In this document: positions 56,722-64,000 of the stretch, piece by piece
Layout: each line of letters opens with the position of its first letter
Position numbering within the stretch: position 1 is the stretch's first letter
From: Halovibrio variabilis
Lineage (GTDB): Bacteria; Pseudomonadota; Gammaproteobacteria; Pseudomonadales; Halomonadaceae
NCBI RefSeq assembly: GCF_007991175.1
Contig: NZ_BJXV01000002.1
Coordinates: 186,001 to 250,000 of the forward strand
Reading direction: 5' to 3'
DNA length: 64,000 bases
Translations under genes and position numbers: made by a program
The notes under the pieces: model-generated
Seen by the model: only the letters and a program-made list of their open reading frames with translations
The model's database searches: none
Told to the model about the DNA's origin: nothing

Positions 56722-57198
56722 ATGTCCCGTTTTGACCAAGTCGCCCCCGATGCCCTGTTTAAGCAGCTGGAGCGCGCCACCCCTGACGATAGTCTCCCCA
56801 CAGTGACTGCCCTGCTCGCGGCAGTGCGCTTTAATGCCGATGGCTTGATTCCTGCCATTGCCCAGCAGCATGACTCAAAAGAAGTATTGATGATGGCGTG
56901 GATGAACCGTCAGGCGCTGGAAGAAACATTAACCACCCATCGCGTTTGCTACTATTCACGCTCGCGGGGAAAACTGTGGCGCAAAGGCGAGTCATCGGGG
57001 CAGCAACAGCAGCTAATCTCGGCGGCCCTTGACTGCGATGGCGATACGCTCCTATTGCAAGTCGAGCAAACAGGTCCCGCTTGCCACACCGGGCGGCGCA
57101 GCTGTTTCTATATTGCCGTTGGCGATGAGCATGCGGCGATTACCAGTGAGCCGTTGATCGACCCCGACGAGCTCTACGCTAAAAAACCCTCAAACTAG
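56722..57198 (+). CDS. hisI: Phosphoribosyl-AMP cyclohydrolase (stand-alone HisI)
   Basis: HisI opens the adenine ring of phosphoribosyl-AMP, the third step of histidine synthesis, with catalytic zinc. The 158-residue protein has an N-terminal extension of about 40 residues, then [33 protein letters not shown], and the zinc ligands DCDGD and [13 protein letters not shown]. No hisE domain is fused. It lies five bases after zur in an apparent operon, away from other his genes. That placement could mark a zinc-starvation paralogue, though its zinc cysteines are all kept. Confidence 0.93.
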   Translation: MSRFDQVAPDALFKQLERATPDDSLPTVTALLAAVRFNADGLIPAIAQQHDSKEVLMMAWMNRQALEETLTTHRVCYYSRSRGKLWRKGESSGQQQQLISAALDCDGDTLLLQVEQTGPACHTGRRSCFYIAVGDEHAAITSEPLIDPDELYAKKPSN

Positions 57199-57200
57199 CC

Positions 57201-57542
57201 ATGAATCGCTCGCTTGCTCGCGTGCGTTCAGCACTCTACTCAGGCCCGCGCTGGGTAGCAATGACAGTGTTGATTGGCTGCGTATACGTCTACCAGTACA
57301 CGCTCAGCCCGCTGTTAGGCCCGCGTTGCCGCTTCTGGCCCAGCTGTTCGTCTTACACCATCGAGGCGATTCAGGTGCATGGACCGATAAAAGGCGGCTG
57401 GATGGCCATCAAGCGAATCGTTAAGTGTCATCCGGGTAATCCCGGCGGCATGGACCCGGTACCCGGTGGCCGCAGCGAGCAGCTCTGCCGGGAGGACGAA
57501 GAGGTGTCCTCCCCTTCCTGCTGTGAACGTCATTCAGATTAG
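57201..57542 (+). CDS. yidD: Membrane protein insertion efficiency factor YidD
   Basis: YidD assists YidC/Sec insertion of inner-membrane proteins. The 113-residue protein has an N-terminal amphipathic or membrane helix ([20 protein letters not shown]) and the signature [39 protein letters not shown]. The C-terminus has an added acidic, Cys-containing tail. Usually yidD lies between rnpA and yidC near rpmH; here it follows hisI by two bases, so this may be a second copy or a relocated gene. Confidence 0.93.
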   Translation: MNRSLARVRSALYSGPRWVAMTVLIGCVYVYQYTLSPLLGPRCRFWPSCSSYTIEAIQVHGPIKGGWMAIKRIVKCHPGNPGGMDPVPGGRSEQLCREDEEVSSPSCCERHSD

Positions 57543-57544
57543 AT

Positions 57545-57976
57545 TCAATCTGCGGGGCGGTTATTTTGCTGGGCCACCTGGTAAATTCTTTCCAGCATAG
57601 CGTGAAGGCCGTTGCTGCGGGTGGGCGAAAGGTGCTTATCCAAGCCTAAATCCGCCAAAAAGTGGGGCTCGGTAGCGCGAATTTCAGCCGCACTGCGTTC
57701 ACTGTAGATACGCAGCAATAGCGCGATAAGCCCTGACACAATAGCGGCATCAGAGGTCGCTTTAAACACCAGCTTGTCACCCTCCTCTTCGTGACGCATC
57801 CAGACGTTCGACTGGCAGCCCTGAATTTTAAATTCTTCGGTTTTCCACGTGTCGGGGAAGTCTGGGAGCTGCTTGCCCATATCGATAATGTACTGGTAGC
57901 GATCCATCCAGTTGTCGAATATCTCGAAATCTTCGATCAGCTCTTGCTGAGCGTGCTCGGCGCCGGAAGTGCTCAT
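57545..57976 (-). CDS. sufE: Cysteine desulfuration protein SufE
   Basis: SufE takes persulfide sulfur from the SufS desulfurase for iron-sulfur cluster assembly. The 143-residue protein carries the active-site cysteine in FKIQGCQSNVWM and the stretch DGLIALL-like VSGLIALLLRIYS. I choose the ATG at 57976, with AAAGGA six bases upstream; the extension to 58009 overlaps the end of the recombinase gene. No suf or csd gene is adjacent. It lies 16 bases after the recombinase on the same strand and meets the end of yidD. Confidence 0.93.
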   Translation of the reverse strand: MSTSGAEHAQQELIEDFEIFDNWMDRYQYIIDMGKQLPDFPDTWKTEEFKIQGCQSNVWMRHEEEGDKLVFKATSDAAIVSGLIALLLRIYSERSAAEIRATEPHFLADLGLDKHLSPTRSNGLHAMLERIYQVAQQNNRPAD

Positions 57977-57992
57977 AGTGTGTCCTTTTATA

Positions 57993-59186
57993 TTATAAAC
58001 CTGACCCATTATAACGTTTCGGTGGCGGCTTGAGGGAGTCGTCAGAGGGTGAATTGTGGTGTGATTGGTTTAAACGGTGGCGTTGCTGCTCGTGATGCCA
58101 CTCAATGTCTTCGTTATGCAGGTAGCGCGAGGTGGTATCCAGGCGCGCGTGGCGAGCACTCTCGGCCAGATGGCGCAAACTAATGCCCGATTGGGCCTGG
58201 TGGGTAATCGACGTATGCCGCAGCCAGTGCGGGGTTGCCTGACGTAATGCGGTCACCTGCTCAGGCACCCCTCCCGCATCTTCAAGCGCCTGAGCCGCCT
58301 GCTGAAACGTTGCTCGAATAAGCCGGTAAAGCTGGTTATGGCCCAGGCCGCGCCGTCCATCCAAGGCGCGCAGTACCGGCGCTTCACTCTCCAGCGGGCT
58401 TGGCTGCTCAGGCAGGCCCAGCGCTTGGCGCCATTGAGCTAGGCAGTCGAGCATATCGTCTGGTAGCGGAATTCGCGCCACCTTGCTTCCCTTGCCGACC
58501 ACGGACCACCACCAGCGGCCTTCGCTGCGCTGAAAGTCGCCCATCTGGGCGTCAGCCATCTCGCTAATCCGGGGTGCCAATAAATACGCAAATCCAAAGA
58601 TAAAGCGCCGCCGGGCCTGCTCAAAATGGGCACGGCCGCCCTCCCCGGTTGGTATCGGCTGATTCAGCCATCCCCATAGCCACGCCCAGAGATCGCTTTC
58701 CAGGTAGCGTTCAATGCGTGACGTCTGGTTATTCAAGCGTCGCGATTTGTCGCGCATCAGGCGAAACGGGTTGTGGCTCACCCAGCCGGCCTCAACCAGC
58801 CAGCTAAACAAGCCCTGCAGAATCACCAGGCTTTGGCGACGGCTAGCGGGCGATAGCACACCGCGAAAAGGTCGCCACGCCGGGTGCGCGCGGGGTTTTG
58901 AGGGGCCTACCCACCGCTCGCGGGGCTGCGGGTCGGCAAGAAAAGCCTCAAATTGACGCAAGGTTTCGCGATTGATATCGCCCAGCGTGAGCCCCTGGCT
59001 GGCCAGCCAGAGCAGTAGCCGCTCCGCCTCGCGGCGGTAGGCTTTCCAGGTTTGCGGGCTATCCGCGTACTCGTCAAGCCATGCCGCCACTGCCTGGGCA
59101 TCGCTTTTGGCGTTAATACGGACACCACTGGGCAACTCGTTTAGCGTCACTAGCTGCCCAGTGGGGGTGGTTACATCGTTCGCCAT
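57993..59186 (-). CDS. Tyrosine recombinase (site-specific integrase family)
   Basis: A 397-residue tyrosine recombinase. The N-terminal part (about 30-150) is a SAM-like core-binding domain. Catalytic residues are all present: R206 in APRISEM, a lysine in VGKGSK (232), H320 and R323 in HWLRHTS, H346 in ARHARLDTTS and the nucleophile Y355 in SRYLH. The ATG at 59186 follows AGGAG by five bases. It is not beside a tRNA gene and there are no phage or transposition genes around, so it looks like a resident recombinase rather than the integrase of an element. It is divergent from a KfrA-like gene across a spacer with a perfect inverted repeat. Confidence 0.9.
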   Translation of the reverse strand: MANDVTTPTGQLVTLNELPSGVRINAKSDAQAVAAWLDEYADSPQTWKAYRREAERLLLWLASQGLTLGDINRETLRQFEAFLADPQPRERWVGPSKPRAHPAWRPFRGVLSPASRRQSLVILQGLFSWLVEAGWVSHNPFRLMRDKSRRLNNQTSRIERYLESDLWAWLWGWLNQPIPTGEGGRAHFEQARRRFIFGFAYLLAPRISEMADAQMGDFQRSEGRWWWSVVGKGSKVARIPLPDDMLDCLAQWRQALGLPEQPSPLESEAPVLRALDGRRGLGHNQLYRLIRATFQQAAQALEDAGGVPEQVTALRQATPHWLRHTSITHQAQSGISLRHLAESARHARLDTTSRYLHNEDIEWHHEQQRHRLNQSHHNSPSDDSLKPPPKRYNGSGL

Positions 59187-59250
59187 GCCCACTCCTACTC
59201 GCTTTAAGGCCTTTTTATACCCTCTTACGTTAGTGTGCCGGTGTAAGCGC

Positions 59251-59286
59251 ATAAATTCAAGATAAGACGGGTAATCTTGAATTTAT
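59251..59286. repeat. Perfect 13-bp inverted repeat between recombinase and KfrA-like gene
   Basis: ATAAATTCAAGAT (59251-59263) and its exact reverse complement (59274-59286) flank a ten-base spacer. It lies 65-100 bases upstream of the recombinase start. The layout resembles either a large operator or the paired arms of a tyrosine-recombinase core site, though the spacer is longer than the usual 6-8 bases. Confidence 0.9.
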
Positions 59287-59306
59287 ACCCATAATCATAA
59301 ATAATT

Positions 59307-59327
59307 TTACGTATTACATATTACGTA
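59307..59327. repeat. Triple heptad TTACGTA-TTACATA-TTACGTA
   Basis: Three contiguous 7-base units, the outer two identical and each containing the palindrome TACGTA. They lie 90 bases before the KfrA-like start, in the same AT-rich spacer as the inverted repeat. A regulator site for the divergent pair is likely but unproven. Confidence 0.75.
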
Positions 59328-59416
59328 ATTATTGATTTTTGACCTGCAAATCGCGACAATAACGGTCTGAATCAGACAATCCACGCCCATAGAGCAAGCC
59401 AGTAAAGGACGACAGC

Positions 59417-60457
59417 ATGGCCCGCAACGGCATTCAGTACAGCGATGTGCAACACGCCATCGACACCCTGCTAACCCGCGGTGACACTCCCAGCGTGCAG
59501 CGCATTCGCGATGTATTGGGTACCGGGAGTTTTACAACGATTAGTGATCACTTTCGCCAGTGGCGAAGTGAGCGCGAGCAAAACCGCGACGTGCCACCGC
59601 CCAAAGGGGTGCCGGAAGTGGTAGTAACGATGGCCAGCGACCTGTGGCGTGAAGCACAGGACGTTGCCAACCAGGCGCTGCTCCACTATCGCGAAGAAGC
59701 TAATCGTCAGATTGAAGCCGCCCAGCAGGTTACCGAGGCGGCTAAGCAGCAGGCAGCCAACGCCGAGCAGCGCGAAAGCGCCCTCGCCGAGCACCTGCGG
59801 CATATTGAGCAGCGTATGGAGACGTTGAATCGTGAATTAGCCGCCAGCCAAACAGGCGAAAGCCACTGGCAACAGCAGGCTGAAGAAGCAGGCAAAGAGG
59901 TTAGTCAGCTGCAAGAGGCGCAGCGGCGGTTAGTGTCTCAGGCTGAGGAGCGCGATCACGCCCATGCGGCGGCGCTTAACCAACAGCAAGCCGCCTGGGA
60001 GCAGCGTCTATCGCAAGAAGAGCAGCGCCATGAAGCAGCCGAGGGACGACTGATGGCACTGCTGGATACCGCACAGCAAACCCGCGCCCAGGAAGAAAAG
60101 GCCTACCAAAAGCGCCTGCAGCAAGGGGAGCAGCGTATTGAGTCATTAAGCCAAGAGCTTAAAGCCAAGCAGCAGGCCTTGCATGAGCGACAGCTGGAAG
60201 CAGGCGAGCGCGAACAGCAGCTCAGCGAGCAACTGCAGCAAATTGCGACTCTGCAAGAAAACAGCCAGACGCTCAGCCAACGCTTAACCGAGGCGCAGTC
60301 AGCGCTAGAGCGCCAAGCCCAGCAGCACGCAGAGCAAGCAAAAGAGCTGCAGCAAGCATGGCAGGAAAAACTCTGGAGCCGCATGGAAGCGCTCCAGCAA
60401 CAGTTAACCGAGCTGCCCGCCTCGCTGGCCCATAAAGAACCGCCTCACAATGATTAA
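59417..60457 (+). CDS. KfrA-type DNA-binding coiled-coil protein
   Basis: A 346-residue protein. The N-terminal 110 residues match the KfrA N-terminal DNA-binding domain (PF11740): IQYSDVQHAIDTLLTRGD, PSVQRIRDVLGTGSFTTIS, HFRQWRSER. The rest is an unbroken coiled coil of Glu, Gln, Ala and Arg (about 115-335). KfrA of broad-host-range plasmids is an autoregulator that forms filaments involved in plasmid stability. This chromosomal homologue is divergent from a tyrosine recombinase and probably binds the repeats between them. Whether it has a role in DNA organisation or recombination control is unknown. Confidence 0.87.
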   Translation: MARNGIQYSDVQHAIDTLLTRGDTPSVQRIRDVLGTGSFTTISDHFRQWRSEREQNRDVPPPKGVPEVVVTMASDLWREAQDVANQALLHYREEANRQIEAAQQVTEAAKQQAANAEQRESALAEHLRHIEQRMETLNRELAASQTGESHWQQQAEEAGKEVSQLQEAQRRLVSQAEERDHAHAAALNQQQAAWEQRLSQEEQRHEAAEGRLMALLDTAQQTRAQEEKAYQKRLQQGEQRIESLSQELKAKQQALHERQLEAGEREQQLSEQLQQIATLQENSQTLSQRLTEAQSALERQAQQHAEQAKELQQAWQEKLWSRMEALQQQLTELPASLAHKEPPHND

Positions 60458-60470
60458 CTTAACGGCTAGC

Positions 60471-60501
60471 AAAAAAATGGCCACCTCAGTTGAGGTGGCC
60501 A
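60471..60501 (-). terminator. Terminator of nfuA
   Basis: A perfect 11-bp stem (60478-60488 with 60491-60501, core GGCCACCTCA) is followed on the minus strand by seven T (60477 to 60471). It ends nfuA and may also stop the KfrA-like transcript. Confidence 0.9.
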
Positions 60502-60550
60502 CTTCGAATCCGGCTTGGTTAAGCTTTTATGGCTTTACGGCCGTATCAGC

Positions 60551-61177
60551 TTAGCGATAATAAGCGTTGGTCGTATCAGTGTGATCGGTCACATCACGAA
60601 TACCGGCAAGCTCTGGAATACGTTCCATTAAGGTCTTTTCAACGCCGTCTTTCAGGGTTAAATCAACCGCCGCGCAGCCCTGGCAACCACCGCCAAAGGC
60701 CAGAACGGCAAACTGCTCTTCAGTCAGCTCAACCAGCTTGATTTCGCCGCCATGAGCCGCCAGCCCCGGGTTGATCTCGCTGTAAAGCACGTAATTAACG
60801 CGGTCTTCCAGCGGGCTGTCGGCATTAACCTTGGGCATCTTGGCGTTGGGCGCTTTGATGGTGAGCTGGCCGCCCATGCGGTCAGCGTTGAAATCCACCA
60901 CCGCCTCTTCCATAAAGGCCAGGCTGTTTTTGTCGAGATAGACATTGATTTTCTCGAGACCCAACAGCACGTCGGTGGGCTCTTCCTCACCAGGGCGACA
61001 GTAAGCCAAGCAGGTCTCTGCGTAGGGCGTGCCCGGCTGGGTAATAAAAATGCGTACCGCAATACCTTCGACGTTTTGCTTTTCAAGCAATTCGGCAAGA
61101 TACGTCTGGGCACTGTCGGTAATATCGATACCTTCTTGGGTATCGGCTTGTACGTCTACTTCGCTAGTCATAGTCAT
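60551..61177 (-). CDS. nfuA: Fe-S biogenesis protein NfuA
   Basis: NfuA is a [4Fe-4S] carrier that delivers clusters to client enzymes under stress. The 208-residue protein has an N-terminal degenerate A-type carrier domain (about 15-110) and a C-terminal Nfu domain with the cluster motif [38 protein letters not shown] is a family block between them. The ATG at 61177 is the best start, with GGGAGGA eleven bases upstream; a second ATG six bases later is possible. The frame to 61261 adds a basic non-family segment. Confidence 0.95.
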   Translation of the reverse strand: MTMTSEVDVQADTQEGIDITDSAQTYLAELLEKQNVEGIAVRIFITQPGTPYAETCLAYCRPGEEEPTDVLLGLEKINVYLDKNSLAFMEEAVVDFNADRMGGQLTIKAPNAKMPKVNADSPLEDRVNYVLYSEINPGLAAHGGEIKLVELTEEQFAVLAFGGGCQGCAAVDLTLKDGVEKTLMERIPELAGIRDVTDHTDTTNAYYR

Positions 61178-61494
61178 GAGGGCTGTCTTCCTCCCGTGGT
61201 AGTGGCGGCGCCACTTCACATGTCGTTTGTGTCTATGGTATGCAAAACCGCGCGCTGACACAATCCCGACTATTTTAGTAAACTATTTCATGAGCGGCTA
61301 TTTTGATTGATTTAAGCTCTGTGACTGACTTGCGTGGTTCATTAGCTTTTCGAATGCCATCCATAGCAGCCTCAAAGGGCGCCTTTTGTGCTCCCTTTTG
61401 CTATCATTACGCGCCACTAAACGACAGATGCTGCTTTTCCCGACGATAACAACATCCCCTTTGACGACTGTGACGCTGGAGAACTCCCCCTGCC
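61178..61494. other. nfuA-metH intergenic region
   Basis: A 317-base divergent spacer. It contains no credible ORF. AT-rich promoter-like sequence lies near 61270-61330, but I cannot fix -10 and -35 boxes. An imperfect hairpin at 61374-61398 is the only structure seen. Pseudomonas metH-type SAH riboswitch motifs were looked for and not found. Confidence 0.55.
61374..61399 (+). promoter_or_regulatory. Possible leader hairpin upstream of metH
   Basis: AAAGGGCGC and GTGCTCCCTTTT-type arms (61374-61382 with 61390-61398) pair with one mismatch around a seven-base loop and end in TTTT. It lies about 95 bases before the metH start and might act as a weak attenuator. Support is limited. Confidence 0.3.
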
Positions 61495-64000
61495 ATGGCT
61501 GATAGTGCTTTGATCGCAACCCTCACCCAACGCCTTGCCGAACGCATCCTGATTCTGGACGGCGGCATGGGCACCATGCTGCAGAACGCCCAGTTGAGCG
61601 AGGAGGACTTTCGTGGTGAGCGGTTTAGCGACTGGCCCTCGGATCTTAAAGGCAATAATGATCTGCTCGCACTGACCTGCCCCGATGTGGTTTCGCGTAT
61701 TCACCGCGACTACCTGGAAGCGGGCGCAGACATCATTGAGACCAACACCTTTAATAGCACCCAGCTGTCACAGTCTGATTACGGTATGGAACCGCTGGTG
61801 GTGGAACTCAACCGCGAGGCCGCACGCCTAGCGCGTGAGGTGTGTGATGCAGTGGCCGCCGAAACCGGCGTGCCCCGCTACGTCGCCGGTGTGTTAGGCC
61901 CAACGTCACGCACCGCGTCGCTATCGCCGGATGTCAATGATCCCGCCAAACGCAACGTCACCTTTGACGAGCTGCGCGAGAATTACTACGAAGCCGCCGA
62001 AGCGCTTATCGCGGGCGGCGCCGATATGATCATGATCGAAACGATCTTCGACACGCTCAATGCCAAGGCGGCAATCTACGCCCTGGAAGAGCTGTTCGAT
62101 GCCCGCGGCGAGCGCCTGCCGGTGATGATCTCCGGCACCATTACCGATGCGTCGGGGCGTACCCTCTCAGGCCAAACCACCGAAGCCTTCTGGAACTCGG
62201 TGCGCCACGCTCAGCCGTTGTCAGTCGGCTTAAACTGCGCACTGGGTGCCGAAGAGCTACGCCCTTACGTGGAAGAGCTCGCTACCAAGGCCGATACTTT
62301 TGTCTCCGCCCACCCCAATGCGGGTCTACCCAACGAGTTTGGTGAGTATGACCAAACGCCGGAAGAGATGTCGGAGATCGTCAGCGAGTTTGCCGCCAGC
62401 GGCCTGGTTAACATTATCGGCGGCTGCTGTGGCTCAACGCCCGAGCATATTCGCGCCATTGCCGATTCTGTTCGCGATATGGCGCCGCGGGTGATTCCCC
62501 AGCGCAGCCACGCCTGCCGGCTATCCGGGCTTGAACCGTTTAATATTCAAGCCGACTCGCTGTTCGTCAACGTCGGCGAGCGCACCAATGTGACCGGCTC
62601 GGCACGCTTTAAGCGGCTGATCGTAGAGGAAGATTTCACCACCGCGTTAGAAGTCGCTCTGGAACAGGTAGAGAACGGCGCCCAGATCATCGACATCAAT
62701 ATGGACGAGGGCATGCTCGAGTCCAAGGAGGCCATGGAGCGCTTCCTTAACTTGATCGCCGGCGAGCCGGATATCGCCCGGGTGCCGATTATGATCGACT
62801 CCTCCAAGTGGGAAATCATCGAAGCCGGCCTCAAGTGCGTACAGGGCAAAGCGGTGGTGAATTCCATCTCGCTTAAAGAAGGCGAAGACGCCTTCCGCGA
62901 GCAAGCGACCAAGTGTCGCCGCTTTGGCGCTGCTATTGTGGTAATGGCCTTTGATGAAGATGGTCAGGCCGATACCTTTACCCGCAAAACCGAAATCTGC
63001 CAGCGTGCCTATCGGTTGCTGGTCGATGAAATTGGCTTCCCCGCCGAAGACATCATTTTTGACCCGAATATCTTTGCCATCGCCACCGGTATTGAGGAGC
63101 ACAACAACTACGCGGTCGATTTTATCGAAGCGACCCAGTGGATTCGCAACAACCTGCCCCATGCGATGATTTCCGGCGGCGTGTCTAACGTCTCGTTCTC
63201 GTTCCGCGGCAACAACCCGGTACGCGAAGCGATTCACTCGGCGTTCCTGTACCACGCCATTCGTGCGGGTCTCTCCATGGGTATCGTCAACGCGGGCCAG
63301 CTCGCCGTATACGACGACCTGCCCGCCGAGCTGCGCGAAGCAGTTGAAGACGTAGTGCTCAATCGGCGCAGCGACGGCACCGAGCGGCTGCTGGATATTG
63401 CCGATAAATATAAGGGCGACGGCAGCGGCGCGGTCAAAAAAGAAGATCTGGAATGGCGCAGCTGGCCGGTCAACAAGCGTATTCAACATGCGCTGGTGAA
63501 AGGCATTACGGTGCATATCGAAGATGACACCGAACAGGCCCGCGCCGAGGCAGAGCGCCCCATTGAGGTCATCGAAGGCCCGCTAATGGACGGCATGAAC
63601 GTGGTTGGCGATCTATTCGGCGACGGCAAGATGTTCCTGCCCCAGGTGGTCAAATCGGCGCGGGTAATGAAGCAGGCGGTGGCCTACTTGATCCCCTATA
63701 TCGAAGCCGAGAAGAGCGAAGAAACCAAGGCCAAGGGCAAGATCGTCATGGCCACGGTCAAAGGCGACGTGCACGACATCGGTAAAAATATCGTTGGCGT
63801 GGTCTTGCAGTGTAATAACTACGAAGTGATCGATCTTGGTGTGATGGTCGCCGCGGATAAAATTTTGCAGGCCGCCAAAGATCACAATGCCGACATTATC
63901 GGTCTTTCCGGGCTGATCACCCCGTCGTTGGATGAGATGGTGCACGTAGCCAAAGAAATGCAGCGCCGCGGCATGGATCTACCGCTGCTGATTGGCGGTG
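61495..64000 (+). CDS. metH: Cobalamin-dependent methionine synthase (3' end cut by window)
   Basis: MetH transfers a methyl group from methyl-THF to homocysteine through cobalamin. The visible 835 residues include the homocysteine domain with zinc ligands C248 (GLNCALG) and C311, C312 (GGCCGST), the pterin domain ([31 protein letters not shown]) and most of the cobalamin domain with GDVHDIGKN, whose H760 ligates cobalt. These positions agree with E. coli MetH within one residue. The start ATG at 61495 gives an N-terminus like that family, though the ribosome site (GGAG at about 61479) is somewhat distant. The reactivation domain lies beyond the window. Confidence 0.97.
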   Translation, partial: MADSALIATLTQRLAERILILDGGMGTMLQNAQLSEEDFRGERFSDWPSDLKGNNDLLALTCPDVVSRIHRDYLEAGADIIETNTFNSTQLSQSDYGMEPLVVELNREAARLAREVCDAVAAETGVPRYVAGVLGPTSRTASLSPDVNDPAKRNVTFDELRENYYEAAEALIAGGADMIMIETIFDTLNAKAAIYALEELFDARGERLPVMISGTITDASGRTLSGQTTEAFWNSVRHAQPLSVGLNCALGAEELRPYVEELATKADTFVSAHPNAGLPNEFGEYDQTPEEMSEIVSEFAASGLVNIIGGCCGSTPEHIRAIADSVRDMAPRVIPQRSHACRLSGLEPFNIQADSLFVNVGERTNVTGSARFKRLIVEEDFTTALEVALEQVENGAQIIDINMDEGMLESKEAMERFLNLIAGEPDIARVPIMIDSSKWEIIEAGLKCVQGKAVVNSISLKEGEDAFREQATKCRRFGAAIVVMAFDEDGQADTFTRKTEICQRAYRLLVDEIGFPAEDIIFDPNIFAIATGIEEHNNYAVDFIEATQWIRNNLPHAMISGGVSNVSFSFRGNNPVREAIHSAFLYHAIRAGLSMGIVNAGQLAVYDDLPAELREAVEDVVLNRRSDGTERLLDIADKYKGDGSGAVKKEDLEWRSWPVNKRIQHALVKGITVHIEDDTEQARAEAERPIEVIEGPLMDGMNVVGDLFGDGKMFLPQVVKSARVMKQAVAYLIPYIEAEKSEETKAKGKIVMATVKGDVHDIGKNIVGVVLQCNNYEVIDLGVMVAADKILQAAKDHNADIIGLSGLITPSLDEMVHVAKEMQRRGMDLPLLIGG

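Noticed and set aside
57993..60457. Integrase of a prophage or genomic island
   Set aside because: No tRNA attachment site, phage structural gene, excisionase or direct repeat ends are seen, and neighbours on both sides are core genes.
61178..61494. S-adenosylhomocysteine riboswitch before metH
   Set aside because: The conserved core of that riboswitch was not found; only an imperfect hairpin is present.
62647..63516. A 289-codon minus-strand frame opposite metH
   Set aside because: The plus strand encodes clear MetH motifs throughout; the reverse frame is a composition effect with no domain signature.

Overview
The window is chromosomal DNA from a halophilic gammaproteobacterium, most likely Halomonas or a close relative in the Halomonadaceae. 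The strongest indication is a complete ectoine operon, ectA-ectB-ectC, whose proteins read as near relatives of Halomonas elongata EctABC. The Tol-Pal cluster with ruvCAB-ybgC in front, the yciK/mupP/ubiG neighbourhood and an AspRS of the Pseudomonas type support this. Coding density is high and base composition looks uniform, so most of the window is core genome. No prophage, IS element, integrative element or CRISPR array was found.

Layout. 1-2582: end of pyrC, then mtnN and folD on the other strand. 2804-3294: tRNA operon Pro(TGG)-Arg(TCT)-His(GTG)-His(GTG). 3456-6833: one giant gene fusing an ammonium transporter to PAS, GGDEF and EAL domains, with a sigma-54-type promoter upstream. 7155-8761: a DadA-like oxidoreductase and a small YjfB-like protein. 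9009-15985: translation, repair and stress genes (prfC, tatD family, ygfZ, a cysteine-free HMA-like protein, osmC family, uvrB, nei). 16183-22694: fumarase, cardiolipin synthase, a HypT-type regulator, a NadM-Nudix fusion, a YihY membrane protein and acylphosphatase. 22713-28862: hprA-like dehydrogenase, a FmdB protein, aspS, ruvCAB and ybgC. 28921-34022: tolQRAB-pal-cpoB. 34044-36275: yciK, mupP and ubiG. 36470-39490: galU, a UDP-glucose dehydrogenase homologue that has lost its catalytic cysteine, and a coiled-coil membrane protein. 39668-45622: tamA-tamB. 45634-49029: msrA, a cytochrome c'-like protein, carbonic anhydrase and glutathione reductase. 49298-51951: ectABC. 52041-56235: a lipoprotein, then a three-gene set of retropepsin-like lipoprotein, 7TM inactive transglutaminase and ATP-grasp ligase. 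56270-57976: zur, hisI, yidD and sufE. 57993-60457: a tyrosine recombinase divergent from a KfrA-type DNA-binding coiled-coil protein. 60551-64000: nfuA and the first part of metH.

How the parts work together. Envelope functions dominate the middle: Tol-Pal, TamAB, cardiolipin synthase, galU and peptidoglycan recycling by mupP. Ectoine synthesis gives osmotic tolerance. Redox and repair functions (msrA, gor, sufE, nfuA, a HypT-like hypochlorite regulator, uvrB, nei, ruvCAB) are scattered between them.

Most notable observations: the Amt-PAS-PAS-GGDEF-EAL ammonium sensor with a GG-N10-GC promoter; the catalytically disabled-looking Ugd paralogue directly behind galU; the recombinase/KfrA-like pair flanking a perfect 13-bp inverted repeat and a triple heptad; the retropepsin/transglutaminase/ATP-grasp system; a NadM-Nudix fusion with a damaged Nudix box; and a recurring habit of intergenic spacers holding two to nine tandem copies of unrelated 12-20 bp units (8428, 34801, 36331, 36423, 39571, 49090 and 50010).
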